From positions 1 to 31,006 of the forward strand of contig NZ_CAMYBV010000022.1 of assembly GCF_947254095.1 (NCBI RefSeq): a stretch of 31,006 nt of DNA. The letters are read 5' to 3'. The notes beneath the pieces were generated by a model that did no database searches, had not been told where the DNA came from, and saw only the letters and a list, made by a program, of their open reading frames with translations. Position numbers and translations under genes: made by a program. This stretch comes from an uncultured Mobiluncus sp. (GTDB lineage: Bacteria; Actinomycetota; Actinomycetes; Actinomycetales; Actinomycetaceae). Shown here in pieces: positions 23,302 through 30,392 of this stretch. Position 1 is the first letter of the stretch. Each line of letters starts with the position of its first letter.

Positions 23302-23555
23302 AAAAGGGCCTCCTACATAGAATGTTTCTCTTACACGGCAATTATCGCGCATTTTCGAACATTGTGCAGGGAGTTAAGTCCTACCCCGAGGTGAATTTTT
23401 GCAACTTTTTCACGTTCAAAAGGCCGGTGCGCCCGTTGCCCTGTGCTCTGCAGATTCCCAATGGCGAACCGTCGCCCCCGGAAACGTCAGGCCGAAAACA
23501 CCGCTCACCAGCGCGCTTGTGCAGGAAAAAGCGGAAAAGGGAAACCGAAATGAAC

Positions 23556-24842
23556 TCAGATGAGGGTGTAACGCACGATGGCGTCTTCACGCGAAGCCCC
23601 CGTACCGATGACGGAGATGCGGCAACCCACCTTGTCCTCCAGGTAAGCAACATAGTTCTGGGCCGCCTTGGGGAGTTTCCGGAAGTCGGTGATGCCGGAG
23701 ATGTCCTCACCCTTCCAGCCGGGGACTTCTTCGTAAATCGGGCGGGAAGCAGCGAAGTCGACCGAATAGTCGGGCATCTGGTCGGTGCGTCCGCGCGGGG
23801 TCTCGTATCCCACGCAGACCGGGATTTTTTCAAACTCGGACATGACGTCCAGTTTCGTCATCACAAGGTCGGTCAGGCCGTTGACGCGCACGGCGTAACG
23901 CACCACCACCGCGTCAAACCAGCCGGTCCGACGCGGACGCCCCGTCGTCGCCCCGTATTCTGAACCGAGTTCCCGCAACTGTTCACCAGTTGCATCGGTC
24001 AGTTCGGTCGGGAAAGGCCCTTCACCCACGCGGGTCGTGTAGGCTTTCATAACCCCGACCACCCGGTCGATGCGGGTCGGGCCGATACCGGTCCCGGTGC
24101 AGGCTCCGCCCGCGGTGCAGTTCGACGAAGTGACGTAGGGGTAGGTGCCGTGGTCGATGTCGAGCATGGTCGCCTGACCGCCCTCGAACAGCACCACCCG
24201 CTTTTCGTCCAGCGCGTTGTTCAACACCAGGGACGTGTTCGCCACCATCGGGCGCAGCCGCTCCGAGTAGGACAGCAGCTCCTGGGTAACTTCAACGGGG
24301 TCAATCGGTTCGGCATGGGACCAGCCCTGGGAGAGACTCTTCACCAGGTCGGACATGACGGTGACTTTTTCGCCCAAAATTTCGGGGTCGAACAGGTCTT
24401 GGACTTGGATTCCAATCCGGTACATTTTTTCGGCGTAGGTCGGGCCAATCCCGCGGCCGGTGGTGCCAATCTTGCGGTGGCCACGGTACTGTTCAGAAGA
24501 ACGGTCTATGGCGATGGCGAAAGGCGTGATGACGTGGGCGCGGCTAGAGATGAGCAGTCGTTCGCAAGGCACGCCCCGTTTTTCCAAGTCGTCGATTTCC
24601 TGGAACAAAACTTTCGGGTCAATGACGGTGCCGTTGCCAATAACCGGGGTCACACGCGGGGACAGGATACCGGTAGGCAGCAGGTGCAGAGCGAACTTTT
24701 CACCATTGACCACCACGGTGTGACCAGCATTGTTGCCGCCGTTGTATTTGACGGAAAAATCCACGTCTTTGGCCAGCTGATCAGTTGCTTTTCCTTTACC
24801 TTCGTCGCCCCACTGGGCTCCCAAAACTACTATCGCAGGCAT
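23556..24842 (-). CDS. purA: Adenylosuccinate synthetase
   Basis: A 428-residue cytosolic enzyme joining IMP and aspartate with GTP to make adenylosuccinate, the first step from IMP to AMP. The N-terminal GAQWGDEGKGK holds the catalytic Asp13, and GGNNAGHTVV holds the catalytic His41. Further hallmarks are GTTGRGIGPTYAEK, FEGGQATMLDIDHGTYPYVTSSN and the base-recognition region near GTGASREDAIV at the end. The length is normal. ATG 24842 is the natural start; GAGGA lies 13 nt upstream, rather far. A TATAGA just before it could be a -10, and a TGCGCG-GCA-CGCGCA inverted repeat (24874-24888) lies beside it as a possible regulator site. Confidence 0.97.
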   Translation of the reverse strand: MPAIVVLGAQWGDEGKGKATDQLAKDVDFSVKYNGGNNAGHTVVVNGEKFALHLLPTGILSPRVTPVIGNGTVIDPKVLFQEIDDLEKRGVPCERLLISSRAHVITPFAIAIDRSSEQYRGHRKIGTTGRGIGPTYAEKMYRIGIQVQDLFDPEILGEKVTVMSDLVKSLSQGWSHAEPIDPVEVTQELLSYSERLRPMVANTSLVLNNALDEKRVVLFEGGQATMLDIDHGTYPYVTSSNCTAGGACTGTGIGPTRIDRVVGVMKAYTTRVGEGPFPTELTDATGEQLRELGSEYGATTGRPRRTGWFDAVVVRYAVRVNGLTDLVMTKLDVMSEFEKIPVCVGYETPRGRTDQMPDYSVDFAASRPIYEEVPGWKGEDISGITDFRKLPKAAQNYVAYLEDKVGCRISVIGTGASREDAIVRYTLI

Positions 24843-24956
24843 TGTTCTATCGTTGTCCTCTATAAATCGGGATTGCGCGGCACGCGCAGGTTCAGTCTAG
24901 CAAATCATCACAGCTTTTGACCCCTCAGCTCATAGCTCAGGGATAGCGGCGGCAAA

Positions 24957-25139
24957 TCAGGGACGTGTAGACGCCTCCAGTTCAGCCCATTCCGAGGGAG
25001 TCAGCCGGAACACGCCCTTTTCCTCCGCCAAACGTTTGGACGCGAGCGCGGCAGCGATGGCTGAACGCATCAGCAACGATTGCGCCTCCGGAGGAAACGG
25101 GAGATCTTGCGGGTTTTCGTCATCACGCACGGGTATCAA
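24957..25139 (-). CDS. Small hypothetical protein, possibly the 3' part of a broken gene
   Basis: A 60-codon frame with protein-like composition (acidic start, then the helix AQSLLMRSAIAAALASKRLAEEKG and TPSEWAELEAS). The only starts are TTG 25139 and GTG 25130, neither with a ribosome site. In another frame just upstream (25290-25141) there is a further protein-like stretch with LRSWAALTQAELVTPKG and VDFWPFRVLIP. Both frames meet at an 8-bp direct repeat (GGTATCAA, plus strand). Removing one repeat unit of 34 nt would fuse them into one frame after phoH. No family is recognised. It may be a real short gene, a pseudogene, or neither. Confidence 0.35.
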   Translation of the reverse strand: MIPVRDDENPQDLPFPPEAQSLLMRSAIAAALASKRLAEEKGVFRLTPSEWAELEASTRP

Positions 25140-25173
25140 ACTAGCATTCAGGGGCCGATTTCTGCGGTATCAA
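25132..25173. repeat. 8-bp direct repeat bounding a 34-bp frame-breaking unit
   Basis: GGTATCAA occurs at 25132-25139 and 25166-25173. The interval of 34 nt is not a multiple of 3 and contains the TAG that closes the upstream minus-strand frame. The repeat is visible; that it interrupted a gene is inference. Confidence 0.5.
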
Positions 25174-25286
25174 CACCCGAAACGGCCAAAAATCAACCAG
25201 ATTTGTCCCCTTTGGCGTGACTAACTCTGCCTGGGTCAGCGCCGCCCAAGAGCGCAGCTCGTGAGGGGCGACTTTAGCGCGGCGAC

Positions 25287-26699
25287 TCAGTAATCGAGCA
25301 GGCTCGTGACCAAATCCGCGATGGCGCTGCGTTCCGAACGAATCAGGGTCGTGTGGGCGAACAGGGACGAGCCTTTCAAATCCTCGATAACTGCGGCGAT
25401 ACCGTCATAGCGTCCGACCCGCAGGTTGTCGCGCTGTGAAACGTCGTGAGTCAACACAATTTTGGCGTTCTGACCCATCCGCGACAGCACCGTCAGCAAC
25501 ACGTTGCGCTCCAAGGACTGCGCTTCATCAACAATCACGAACGCATCATGCAAGGAACGGCCGCGAATGTGGGTCAGCGGCAGCACCTCCAGTAGGCCGC
25601 GCGCCACCACCTCGTCAACGACTTCAGGAGCCACAATCGAAGATAAAGTGTCGAACACGGCTTGCGCCCACGGATCCATTTTTTCTTCACCGCTGCCCGG
25701 CAAGTAGCCCAAGCTCTGCCCCCCGACCGCGTAAATGGGACGGAACACGACAATCTTGCGGTGCTCGTGACGTTCCACCACCGCATCCAACCCGGCAGCC
25801 AAAGCCAAGGCAGACTTGCCGGTGCCAGCCCGCCCACCCAGGGACACAATGCCGATTTCCGGGTTGACCAGGTGATCCATCGCGATACGCTGCTCGGCGG
25901 AACGCCCCTTCACGCCGAACAGTTCCCGATCCGTGCGCACCAGATGTACCTGATTGTCGCCCCAGATGGTAGCCAGGGCGGAGCCTCGCGGGGAACTCAA
26001 AATAATTCCGGTATGGATGGGTTGGTCCTCCAGCGAGGGGATTTCGGGTTCTTCAAAGTCGACGCTGTTGTCTTCCTCGTTCAGCAGGTTTGTCGGGTCG
26101 CTGCTATAAGTCGCGACATCGTTTTCTTCATCCCCCGGGTCGTTCGTCAGCACAATCGTGTCGAACTCCACCGCGCCGTCCTGATAGAGCCGAGACATGT
26201 CCTGTTCGCTCATCTCGCCGCGAATGACCCCGCGATAGGTGTCCGCACTCGACAGCGGGTTACGGTACACATCAGCATCCAAGCCGATAGAGGACGCTTT
26301 GACCCGCATCGGCAGGTCTTTGGACACGACCGTCACGTCCGCCCCGGTTTTCGCCAGATTCGCGGCAACCGCCAGAATCTTCGTGTCATTGTCACCCAAG
26401 CGCATCCCGGAGGGGAGCACCGAGTCGTCGATAGAGTTCAGCTCCACCCGCACGGTCCCCCCTTGTGAACCGACTGGAACCGGCTGATCGAGCCGACCGT
26501 TGGCAATCCGCAAATCGTCGAGCAGGTGCAGCGCTTTGCGGGCGAAATATCCCAGCTCCGGATCGTGACGCTTTTTCTCTAGCTCGGTGATTACCACCAC
26601 CGGCAAAACCACCTGGTGTTCGGCAAACTTCAGCAAGGCCTTCGGATCGGACAACAACACGGACGTATCAAGCACATAGGTGCGCGCGGGGGTAGCCAT
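25287..26699 (-). CDS. phoH2: PhoH2: PIN domain fused to PhoH ATPase
   Basis: A 470-residue protein with an N-terminal PIN RNase domain (residues ~5-140) and a C-terminal PhoH P-loop ATPase (~240-470). PIN acidic residues are visible as D11 in YVLDTS, E39 in ITELEKK, and D103/D105 in GDNDTK. The ATPase has Walker A GRAGTGKS (289-296) and Walker B VIVDEAQS (388-395). Known PhoH2 proteins unwind and cut RNA. An acidic spacer (~185-225, EEND, NEED, FEEPE) joins the domains. ATG 26699 is preceded by TAGGGT at exactly 6 nt and has no ribosome site, so it is probably leaderless. A 98-nt gap separates it from the upstream prenyltransferase gene on the same strand. Confidence 0.95.
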   Translation of the reverse strand: MATPARTYVLDTSVLLSDPKALLKFAEHQVVLPVVVITELEKKRHDPELGYFARKALHLLDDLRIANGRLDQPVPVGSQGGTVRVELNSIDDSVLPSGMRLGDNDTKILAVAANLAKTGADVTVVSKDLPMRVKASSIGLDADVYRNPLSSADTYRGVIRGEMSEQDMSRLYQDGAVEFDTIVLTNDPGDEENDVATYSSDPTNLLNEEDNSVDFEEPEIPSLEDQPIHTGIILSSPRGSALATIWGDNQVHLVRTDRELFGVKGRSAEQRIAMDHLVNPEIGIVSLGGRAGTGKSALALAAGLDAVVERHEHRKIVVFRPIYAVGGQSLGYLPGSGEEKMDPWAQAVFDTLSSIVAPEVVDEVVARGLLEVLPLTHIRGRSLHDAFVIVDEAQSLERNVLLTVLSRMGQNAKIVLTHDVSQRDNLRVGRYDGIAAVIEDLKGSSLFAHTTLIRSERSAIADLVTSLLDY

Positions 26700-26705
26700 G
26701 TTTTG

Positions 26706-26711
26706 ACCCTA
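26706..26711 (-). promoter_or_regulatory. -10 box for leaderless phoH2 transcript
   Basis: On the minus strand TAGGGT ends 6 nt before the ATG (26699). It lies between the phoH2 start and the end of the prenyltransferase gene, so phoH2 has its own promoter. Confidence 0.5.
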
Positions 26712-26715
26712 TCAA

Positions 26716-26738
26716 TAGCACGAGGTTCGAGCGTGCTA
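26716..26738. promoter_or_regulatory. Inverted repeat in the phoH2 promoter
   Basis: TAGCACG (26716-26722) and CGTGCTA (26732-26738) form a perfect 7-bp inverted repeat with a 9-nt centre. It begins 4 nt upstream of the -10 box, covering the spacer and -35 zone, where a repressor would block the promoter. Confidence 0.45.
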
Positions 26739-26797
26739 AAGCGCCGCCTTTACGAGGTTCTTACATTTGTAATTTGTCGGGATGGGAGCGGTGCGAC

Positions 26798-27574
26798 TCA
26801 CTTTCCCAAGCGGCGTTCCCGATTTCCGTAGTCACGCAGGGCACGCAGGAAGTCGACCTTGCGGAAGCTCGGCCAATACGTTTCACAAAAATAGAACTCC
26901 GAATTCGCGCTTTGCCACAGCAAAAATCCGCTGAGACGCTGCTCCCCCGAAGTGCGAATCACCAGGTCAGGGTCTGGCTGACCCTTGGTGTACAGGTGCG
27001 CTTCGATGTCCTCCAAACGGATTTGGTCAGTCAAATCCGCCAGGGTTTCGCCTTTTTGAGCTGCTTCGTTGAGGTATTCCCGCACGGCGTTGACGATTTC
27101 CTGACGTCCTCCATAGGCGACCGCGATATTCACCACCAGCGCGTTTTCCGGCCCGGTTCCGTCCGCCGCGTGCAGGATTGCGGCCAGCCCCGGGTCCAGC
27201 AGGGACGTGTCGCCCAACACCCGCAAATGGTAACGTCCCGAGGCTTGCAAACCTCGCACGGTATGGCCGATGACGTCTTGCAGGGGCTTGAGCTCCGCGG
27301 CTTTCCGACCCAGGTTGTCAATCGAAAGCATCCACAAGGTGACGACTTTAACGGGCCATTCCTCACACCACTGCAAAACTTCGGTAATTTTCAGGGCTCC
27401 GCGCTGATGTCCGCGGGTTGCCGGGGCGCCTTCCGCCTTTGCCCAGCGCCGGTTTCCGTCCAAGATAATGCCGATATGCTGAGGCACCTTTGCGGGGTTA
27501 ATTTCACGAGCCAAACGTCTGGCGTAAATTCGGTAAAGAATTCCAGGCTTTGACTTTTTTACGGAGCTACTCAC
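26798..27574 (-). CDS. Short-type cis-prenyltransferase (polyprenyl diphosphate synthase)
   Basis: A 258-residue enzyme condensing isopentenyl diphosphate onto an allylic diphosphate in cis. Motifs are HIGIILDGNRRWAK with catalytic Asp39, GHQRGALK, the helix SIDNLGRKAAEL, and RTSGEQRLSGFLLWQS followed by EFYFCETYWPSF. Where long-chain UppS enzymes have a STENW-type motif, this one has SIDNLGR, closer to the mycobacterial Z-FPP synthase (STDNLAR). It may therefore make a short product rather than undecaprenyl diphosphate; this is inferred. The start is GTG 27574 with TAAACT 6 nt before it, a leaderless arrangement. Divergent from hemolysin III, as in mycobacteria. Confidence 0.92.
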   Translation of the reverse strand: MSSSVKKSKPGILYRIYARRLAREINPAKVPQHIGIILDGNRRWAKAEGAPATRGHQRGALKITEVLQWCEEWPVKVVTLWMLSIDNLGRKAAELKPLQDVIGHTVRGLQASGRYHLRVLGDTSLLDPGLAAILHAADGTGPENALVVNIAVAYGGRQEIVNAVREYLNEAAQKGETLADLTDQIRLEDIEAHLYTKGQPDPDLVIRTSGEQRLSGFLLWQSANSEFYFCETYWPSFRKVDFLRALRDYGNRERRLGK

Positions 27575-27580
27575 ATAATC

Positions 27581-27586
27581 AGTTTA
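27581..27586 (-). promoter_or_regulatory. -10 box for leaderless prenyltransferase transcript
   Basis: On the minus strand TAAACT is followed by GATTAT and then the GTG start, again a 6-nt gap with no ribosome site. It lies in the 81-nt divergent gap with hemolysin III. Confidence 0.5.
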
Positions 27587-27655
27587 AAACATTAAAACAC
27601 TTAACTTGCCTGTCTTGACTGGCGCGGGTGGGGCAAGCCGAGCGGGGGGAATGTT

Positions 27656-28375
27656 ATGGGTGTGAAATCTGGCAGGACGCTGATGCCGCGTCTGGTTAAT
27701 CCGCGAACCGGACGCCCCTACACTTTTCAACGTTGGGATTGGAAAGCGATGCGCCGCAAGCCTGCCCTGCGGGGGTGGATTCACACGGTGGCCACGCCGC
27801 TGTCGATGGCGGCTTCTATCGTGTTGCTGGTGTTGGCGCCGAGTTCCCTGAAGTTTGCCTGTGTTGTCTATATGCTGGCTTCCCTAGTGTTGTTTGCGAT
27901 GAGCGCGGTGTATCACATGGGTTCGTGGCCGAAATCGGTGGACGCGATATTGCGCCGTTTCGATCACGCCAATATTTTCTTACTCATTGCCGGCACCTAC
28001 ACGCCTATTTCGTTCGGTCTGCTGGGAGAGCGCGATAGAACGATTTTGCTTTCAGTAGTCTGGGTGGGGGCGATTTTGGGGATTGCTACCTCGTTGATTT
28101 GGCCGCACGCCCCCCGCTGGATAACCACAATTCTTTACGTGGTTTTAGGTTGGGTTGCCTTGATGTATTTCCCCGAGCTCTACGCCGCTTCCCTCCCTGC
28201 ATTCTGGATGCTGGTCGCAGGCGGTTTGGCCTACACGGTCGGGGCGGTCATCTATGCCACGAAGTGGCCGAATCCTGACCCTACGATTTTCGGTTTTCAC
28301 GAGTTTTTCCACGCTTGGACTGTCGCGGCCTGGGCGTGTCACTGCGTCGCGGCCTATTTCGCCATTCTTGGTTAG
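27656..28375 (+). CDS. Hemolysin III / PAQR-family membrane protein
   Basis: A 239-residue protein with seven hydrophobic segments from about residue 45 on. The conserved metal-ligand residues of the HlyIII/PAQR family are in place: SAVYHMGSW, DHANIFLLIAGTYTP and the C-terminal HEFFHAWTVAAWACH. The biochemical role in bacteria is not settled; hydrolase and stress roles have been proposed and actual haemolysis is doubtful. ATG 27656 has GGGGGA 5 nt upstream. An N-terminal extension of ~40 residues (basic, RPYTFQRWDWKAMRRKP) precedes the first segment. It is divergent from the prenyltransferase. Confidence 0.9.
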   Translation: MGVKSGRTLMPRLVNPRTGRPYTFQRWDWKAMRRKPALRGWIHTVATPLSMAASIVLLVLAPSSLKFACVVYMLASLVLFAMSAVYHMGSWPKSVDAILRRFDHANIFLLIAGTYTPISFGLLGERDRTILLSVVWVGAILGIATSLIWPHAPRWITTILYVVLGWVALMYFPELYAASLPAFWMLVAGGLAYTVGAVIYATKWPNPDPTIFGFHEFFHAWTVAAWACHCVAAYFAILG

Positions 28376-28410
28376 GGCTCACAAGGCCGGTGGTTCGGGT
28401 TTCCTCGCGG

Positions 28411-28436
28411 CAGCGGACTTTTGCCGGGCTGTTTTT
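28411..28436 (+). terminator. Weak terminator after hemolysin III
   Basis: CAGCGG (28411-28416) can pair with CC and GCTG (28424-28431) around a short loop with a 2-nt bulge, followed by TTTTT (28432-28436). The stem is short, but the T run and the place 35 nt after the stop suit an intrinsic terminator. Confidence 0.4.
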
Positions 28437-28565
28437 CTAGCGTTTTACTTGATTTTAATATCTGGTAAAGTATTGAACGCTTGCGTTGCGGCTGATTTTT
28501 TGAAACAAGCTTGCTTTCTGTGCCTGACGCAGGCGCTAATCTTTTAATCTTTCAAGGAGACGATT

Positions 28566-29051
28566 ATGGCTGACGAAGCGAAAAAAAACTGGATGACCCA
28601 GGCGTCTTTTGACCGTCTACAAGCGGAGCTCGACGAACGCACGGGCCCAATCCGCTCGGAAATCACCAAGAAGATTGACGCGGCCCGCCGCGAAGGCGAC
28701 CTGAAAGAAAACGGCGGCTATCACGCGGCTCGTGACGAACAATCCCAAAACGAAACCCGCATCTTGGAGCTGCAAGAAATCCTGAAGTACGCCGAGGTCG
28801 GCGAGGCGGCCGCCGATGGCACGATTGGACCGGGCAGCGTGGTAGAAGCAAAAGTCGGACCGAAAAAGATGAAGTTCCTCTTGGGTTCGCGTGACGCCGC
28901 CAAAGGGATGGACATTCAGGTGTTTTCCCCCGAAGCCCCCCTTGGGGTAGCGCTGGCTGGTCACCGGACTGGCGACACCGTGGAATACGTAGCGCCGACC
29001 GGCAAGAAGATCAAGGTTCAGGTGCTGGACGCTCACCCCTACCAGGGCTGA
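28566..29051 (+). CDS. greA: Transcription elongation factor GreA
   Basis: A 161-residue factor that enters the RNA polymerase secondary channel and triggers cleavage of backtracked RNA. The N-terminal coiled coil (residues ~10-80) carries the acidic tip GDLKENGGYHAARDEQ, with D45 and E48 as the catalytic pair. The C-terminal domain ends in GHRTGDTVEYVAPTGKKIKVQVLD, the family's PxG-x4-V-x-V pattern. The length is typical. ATG 28566 has AAGGAG 7 nt upstream. The 190-nt upstream gap is AT-rich with a possible promoter near 28449-28476 (TTGATT, TATTGA). The last 41 nt overlap the 3' end of the convergent acyltransferase gene. Confidence 0.96.
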   Translation: MADEAKKNWMTQASFDRLQAELDERTGPIRSEITKKIDAARREGDLKENGGYHAARDEQSQNETRILELQEILKYAEVGEAAADGTIGPGSVVEAKVGPKKMKFLLGSRDAAKGMDIQVFSPEAPLGVALAGHRTGDTVEYVAPTGKKIKVQVLDAHPYQG

Positions 29052-30129
29052 GCTTTCCCTCACGTTTGGTGCAATATTCCGCCCAGGTTTTCGACCAGGC
29101 GCTGAGCTGGGAATCAATCGGAGCGGTGAGGCGCGCCATCAGCCACGCCAAGCCAACCGTCGCCGCGAAGCAAGTTAGGGCGTAAACATAGGGAGCGGCA
29201 TCGGCCATGCCGAGTTCCCGCAGTGCCAGCATCGGCAGACGCTGCAGCACGTAAACCCAGAAAAGGTGTTTGCCAAACCAGTGCAGCACGGGATTATTCA
29301 GATGTAAGAACAACGTGATTTGCACGATTATCAGGCAAAACAGCATGGCTTCGACTTCGAACACCAGGAAGCTCAGGTGGTCGAGCTTAGTGGTGAGGAC
29401 AAAAAGTGCCACCGTGACGAGTAGCGCGGAGACGTAGCCCACGGTGCGACGGTAGACGCGCTCGAAGTGGTCGCGGGCCAGGCAGTAGCACATGCCCAGC
29501 AGATAGCAGCACAACGTGTTGTAGGTGTAGGTGGCGTTACCTTTGAAGTGCCACATGAAAACGGTGAAGCCTCCCACCAGTACACAGTTCAGGATGAAAG
29601 CCAACCACGGGCGGCAGCCGAGGATTACGAACGCCAGCCAAGTCAGGGCATAGAGCACCAGAATCGCGAAAATGTACCAGCTGGAAGAGCCGATGGATTT
29701 CCAACCGAGGAACGCCCAGGCGGTCTGAGCCGGGGTGAACGGGCGCGAAAGCGACAGGTTCATGATGATGAACAAGACCTGGGCGATAGCGAAGTTCACC
29801 CAGGTCACGCCCACGCGTTTGAGCGGCATGGTGTGAACATAGCCGGGCTTGTGCGCTAGGGAATATGCCACTCCGTAACCGGAATAAAACAGGAACAAAG
29901 CCACCATCAGCTGACCGAGCCCCGTGGCGATGTGGTGCATCACCCCGTCCCACGCCGGGTTATAGGGCATGTAGGAACGGATGTGGGCATAAAAGACAAT
30001 CAGGATAAAGATGCCGTTGATGCGGGTGGTGTGGTCGTGATCCAGGTATCCCTCGAAATTGTCACCGCGCGGATGAATCCTGGCGCCCCACAGCACCAGA
30101 ATGACAATGAACAGCAGAAACAGGTTCAT
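29011..30129 (-). CDS. Acyltransferase family 3 membrane protein
   Basis: A 372-residue integral membrane protein with about ten hydrophobic segments. The pattern RINGIFILIVFYAHI, with a His in the second segment region, and FLFYSGYGVAYSLAHK near residue 95 resemble the acyltransferase-3 family, which O-acylates cell-surface glycans or other envelope molecules. The substrate is unknown. ATG 30129 overlaps the xseB stop as ATGA, so it is translationally coupled and I prefer it over in-frame starts further upstream within xseB. The hydrophilic C-terminus (SPGRGERPAPEP) overlaps greA on the opposite strand by 41 nt. Coupling with exonuclease VII is probably an operon of convenience. Confidence 0.8.
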   Translation of the reverse strand: MNLFLLFIVILVLWGARIHPRGDNFEGYLDHDHTTRINGIFILIVFYAHIRSYMPYNPAWDGVMHHIATGLGQLMVALFLFYSGYGVAYSLAHKPGYVHTMPLKRVGVTWVNFAIAQVLFIIMNLSLSRPFTPAQTAWAFLGWKSIGSSSWYIFAILVLYALTWLAFVILGCRPWLAFILNCVLVGGFTVFMWHFKGNATYTYNTLCCYLLGMCYCLARDHFERVYRRTVGYVSALLVTVALFVLTTKLDHLSFLVFEVEAMLFCLIIVQITLFLHLNNPVLHWFGKHLFWVYVLQRLPMLALRELGMADAAPYVYALTCFAATVGLAWLMARLTAPIDSQLSAWSKTWAEYCTKREGKLSPGRGERPAPEP

Positions 30130-30386
30130 TGTGCTTGACGTTCGGCGAGCCGAGCATGAGCGGAGTCGAGGATAGTCTGGCAGCGTGAGGCCAAGGCTTC
30201 TCCGCGATCCCACAGTTTCAGGGTGTCCTCCAGGGGAGCTTCAGCGTTTTCCAGGGCCTGCACGGTTTCGATGAGTTCGGCGCGAGCCGCCTCGTAGCTC
30301 ATCTCGGTGACATCCTGGTTGCCTGCCGCGCCTGTTCCTGTCGCGTCAGTCGGTGTCGAGGTTTGTTGAGGATTTTTTTCGCTCAT
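30126..30386 (-). CDS. xseB: Exodeoxyribonuclease VII small subunit
   Basis: An 86-residue subunit of exonuclease VII, which degrades single-stranded DNA from both ends together with XseA. The conserved core MSYEAARAELIETVQALENAEAPLEDTLKLWDRGEALASRCQTIL runs from residue ~29; it forms the helical hairpin of the family (L-x-S/D-x-x-x-W/Y-x-x-G pattern). The first ~28 residues are a Thr/Gly-rich extension. The gene starts 6 nt after the xseA stop with GAAAGGTAAAG as ribosome site, and its stop overlaps the acyltransferase start by 4 nt. Confidence 0.93.
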   Translation of the reverse strand: MSEKNPQQTSTPTDATGTGAAGNQDVTEMSYEAARAELIETVQALENAEAPLEDTLKLWDRGEALASRCQTILDSAHARLAERQAQ

Positions 30387-30392
30387 GATTCT

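Noticed and set aside
21850..23394. 514-codon plus-strand frame antisense to pckG
   Set aside because: His/Arg/Val-rich shadow of pckG without a ribosome site; pckG is certain.
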